Assembly (NCBI GenBank): GCA_947375085.1
Contig: CANCEQ010000162.1
Span: 1-6,939 of the forward strand
Length of the DNA stretch: 6,939 bases
Source: Flavobacteriales bacterium
GTDB lineage: Bacteria; Bacteroidota; Bacteroidia; Flavobacteriales; Crocinitomicaceae
Reading direction: 5' to 3'
A program made the position numbers and the translations under genes. The notes beneath the pieces are model-generated. The model was not told the DNA's origin. It was given only the letters and a program-made list of their open reading frames with translations, and did not search any database. Below are positions 5,218-6,939 of this stretch, piece after piece (positions within the stretch are counted from its first letter, which is position 1; each line of letters opens with the position of its first letter).

Positions 5218-6939
5218 TTACTGTTGTTCAGAGAATTGCTTATCATATAATCGTTTGTAAAAACCATCAATTGATAGTAATTCAGTATGTGTACCTTGTT
5301 CTTTTATTTCTCCTTTGTCCAAAACGACAATTTGATCAGCTTTTTGTATTGTTGAAATACGGTGAGCAATTACAATAGATGTTCTACCTTTTGTTAACTC
5401 TTCTGTCGCTTTTTGAATCATTTCTTCTGATTCGTTATCCACACTTGATGTCGCTTCATCTAGAATAAGAATCGTTGGATTGTATACATAAGCTCTTATA
5501 AATGCTAATAATTGTCTCTGTCCAACTGATAAAACTCCGCCTCTTTCTCCTACATGATAATCATATCCTTCGGGTAATTTTTCGATAAAAGAATGTGCTC
5601 CAATTGCTTTTGCAGCATCAATTACTTGTTGTCTGGAAATCGACTCATTTCCTAATGTAATGTTATTATGAACAGTATCAGAAAACAAAAATACATCTTG
5701 TAATACAATCGCTATGTTATTTCTTAAAAATGCTAATTCAAGATCTTTTACATTCGTATCACCGATATAAATTGAACCTTTTTGAAACTCATAAAAGCGA
5801 CCTAATAAATTAACAATTGATGATTTTCCTGCACCAGTAGCTCCTACAAAAGCAACTGTTGAACTAGGTTGAATAGTCAAATTGATATCTTTCAAAACCC
5901 ACTCTTCATTTTGATATGCGAAGAAAACATTTTCAAATTTAATTGGTTGATTAAAGTCACATTTTGTTAGTGAACCTTCTTCCTGAATATGTTCATCTAA
6001 ATCAAGAATTTCAAAAACACGTTCTGCTCTAACGGTTCCCCTTTGAAGAATATTAAATTTATCTGCCAATTGACGAATCGGCCTGAAAAGCATACTAATC
6101 CAAAACGTAAACTTAATTACTTCTAAATACTGCGTTTTCATATCGGCACCGTTCATTCCTTCTACTTGAAAAGCAATGTAAACAATCAAAAATGCGATAG
6201 ATAATGAACTTAAAATTTCAACGACCGGAAAGAAGATAGAAAATGCCCAAATTGCATTTAAATGCGCTTTTCTGTGCGCTTTATTAATTTCTTCAAATCC
6301 TTCAAACTCTTCTTTCTCACGGTTAAACAATTGAACGATTGACATGCCCGTAATTCGCTCTTGTACAAAGGTATTCAAACGAGTTACTTGAAGTCTTTCT
6401 TGTAAAAAAGAATTGTTCATTGAACGAGCAAAAATTCGAGTCGCCAACAATAATAAAGGAATCGGAATTAAAACCAATAAAGTTAAGTGCCAATTGACAA
6501 AAAACATCGTAAAAACAACTGCAACCAATGTTAATACATCTCCTAAAATATCTACTAATCCAGTTGAAAAAACATCTGAAATAGCTTCCATGTCAGAAAC
6601 CACCCTTGTTACTAAAGCACCAATTGGAGTTTTGTCAAAATAGCGCATTCTAAAAGTCGTAATATGCCCGAATAATTTTTTTCGCATATCACTTATAATA
6701 CTTTGTGCTAAAAGATTACTAAAATAAGAACTTGTGAATTGAAGTATTGCTTCAAAAGCTAACATTCCTATAATCGTTAAAGTCCAAAACAATAAAGCTT
6801 CACCATTCTGATTTTCAACTATATAATCCCGAACCATATCAGAGATTAAAAGTGGTCGAAGTACACTACTTAACGATATTAAAATAACGCAGAACAGAGC
6901 AATAAAAAAGTGCTTTTTGTAGGGTCTTGCATACGTTAC
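5218..6939 (-). CDS. MsbA-like ABC exporter, fused permease and ATPase, N-terminus cut off by window edge
   Basis: Type IV (exporter-type) ABC half-transporter, in which the membrane domain is fused to the ATPase; such proteins work as dimers in the inner membrane. 573 residues are visible in an open frame up to the window end, so only a short N-terminal piece is likely missing (family about 580-600). TM1 is at visible residues 11-32, and further helices lie in the first 310 residues. The nucleotide-binding domain starts near 335: Walker A GATGAGKS (366-373, K372), Q-loop VLQD, signature LSVGQ, Walker B ILILDE with catalytic E495, and the switch histidine H526 in AHRIST. All ATPase residues are intact, so a homodimer with two active sites is possible. 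The signature reads LSVGQ instead of LSGGQ, a tolerated variant. MsbA relatives flip lipid A or export lipids, drugs or peptides; the substrate cannot be told here. The next gene starts 1 nt after its stop, suggesting translational coupling. Confidence 0.95.
   Translation of the reverse strand, partial: VTYARPYKKHFFIALFCVILISLSSVLRPLLISDMVRDYIVENQNGEALLFWTLTIIGMLAFEAILQFTSSYFSNLLAQSIISDMRKKLFGHITTFRMRYFDKTPIGALVTRVVSDMEAISDVFSTGLVDILGDVLTLVAVVFTMFFVNWHLTLLVLIPIPLLLLATRIFARSMNNSFLQERLQVTRLNTFVQERITGMSIVQLFNREKEEFEGFEEINKAHRKAHLNAIWAFSIFFPVVEILSSLSIAFLIVYIAFQVEGMNGADMKTQYLEVIKFTFWISMLFRPIRQLADKFNILQRGTVRAERVFEILDLDEHIQEEGSLTKCDFNQPIKFENVFFAYQNEEWVLKDINLTIQPSSTVAFVGATGAGKSSIVNLLGRFYEFQKGSIYIGDTNVKDLELAFLRNNIAIVLQDVFLFSDTVHNNITLGNESISRQQVIDAAKAIGAHSFIEKLPEGYDYHVGERGGVLSVGQRQLLAFIRAYVYNPTILILDEATSSVDNESEEMIQKATEELTKGRTSIVIAHRISTIQKADQIVVLDKGEIKEQGTHTELLSIDGFYKRLYDKQFSEQQ

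Noticed and set aside
5014..5250. Plus-strand open frame opposite the binding-fold gene (likewise 4513-4707 and 6413-6643)
   Set aside because: These are antisense shadows of confidently identified minus-strand genes, with low-complexity or non-protein-like translations.
5217..5270. Upstream start (5270) for the binding-fold gene, giving 18 extra residues
   Set aside because: It would overlap the exporter by 53 nt, and the added residues are neither signal-like nor family-like. The 5216 start follows the exporter stop by 1 nt.
5518..5532. LSVGQ in place of LSGGQ in the exporter signature as a sign of a degenerate ATPase site
   Set aside because: Serine and the second glycine are kept, and Walker A, the catalytic glutamate and the switch histidine are intact. 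This is a tolerated variant.

Overview
The window is AT-rich chromosomal DNA from a member of the Bacteroidota, most likely a flavobacterium. The succinyl-CoA synthetase, ferrochelatase and MsbA-type exporter sequences look flavobacterial. No start codon has a clear Shine-Dalgarno sequence, and the one convincing promoter has the Bacteroidota form (TTG, 23 nt, TAnnTTTG). Genus is not resolved from the sequence alone.

Left part, plus strand (1-1839). The window opens inside sucC, the beta subunit of succinyl-CoA synthetase (TCA cycle). It ends in a textbook intrinsic terminator at 451-485. Next come a complete short-chain dehydrogenase/reductase (503-1219) with an intact catalytic tetrad, and a membrane-anchored SRPBCC-fold protein (1312-1839). 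Neither has a substrate that can be read from sequence.

Middle (1849-3219). This is the most unusual stretch. A single plus-strand gene encodes an AAA-type ATPase with a C-terminal DUF4143 region (winged helix plus a nuclease-like D...ExK motif). In front of it are two and a half tandem copies of a 32-bp unit, and each full copy contains a palindrome (GGTGA-6 nt-TCACC core). The two full copies differ by a compensatory pair change that keeps the palindrome. The remaining half copy supplies the -33 element of the ATPase promoter. Behind the gene is a 26-bp near-perfect hairpin, lying between it and the convergent hemH. The arrangement suggests a self-contained, probably autoregulated accessory gene.

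Right part, minus strand (6939 to 3290). Three genes read leftwards as an apparent operon: an MsbA-like ABC exporter (N-terminus cut by the window edge), a substrate-binding-protein-fold protein without a signal peptide that starts 1 nt after the exporter stop, and hemH (ferrochelatase, last step of protoheme synthesis) 37 nt further on. The exporter class does not use binding proteins, so the middle protein is more likely a cytoplasmic ligand-binding protein or enzyme of the NMT1/THI5-like group than a transport component.

No tRNA, rRNA, CRISPR array, transposase or integrase was seen. No gene-free stretch exceeds 300 bases; the longest is 3107-3289, which holds the hairpin.
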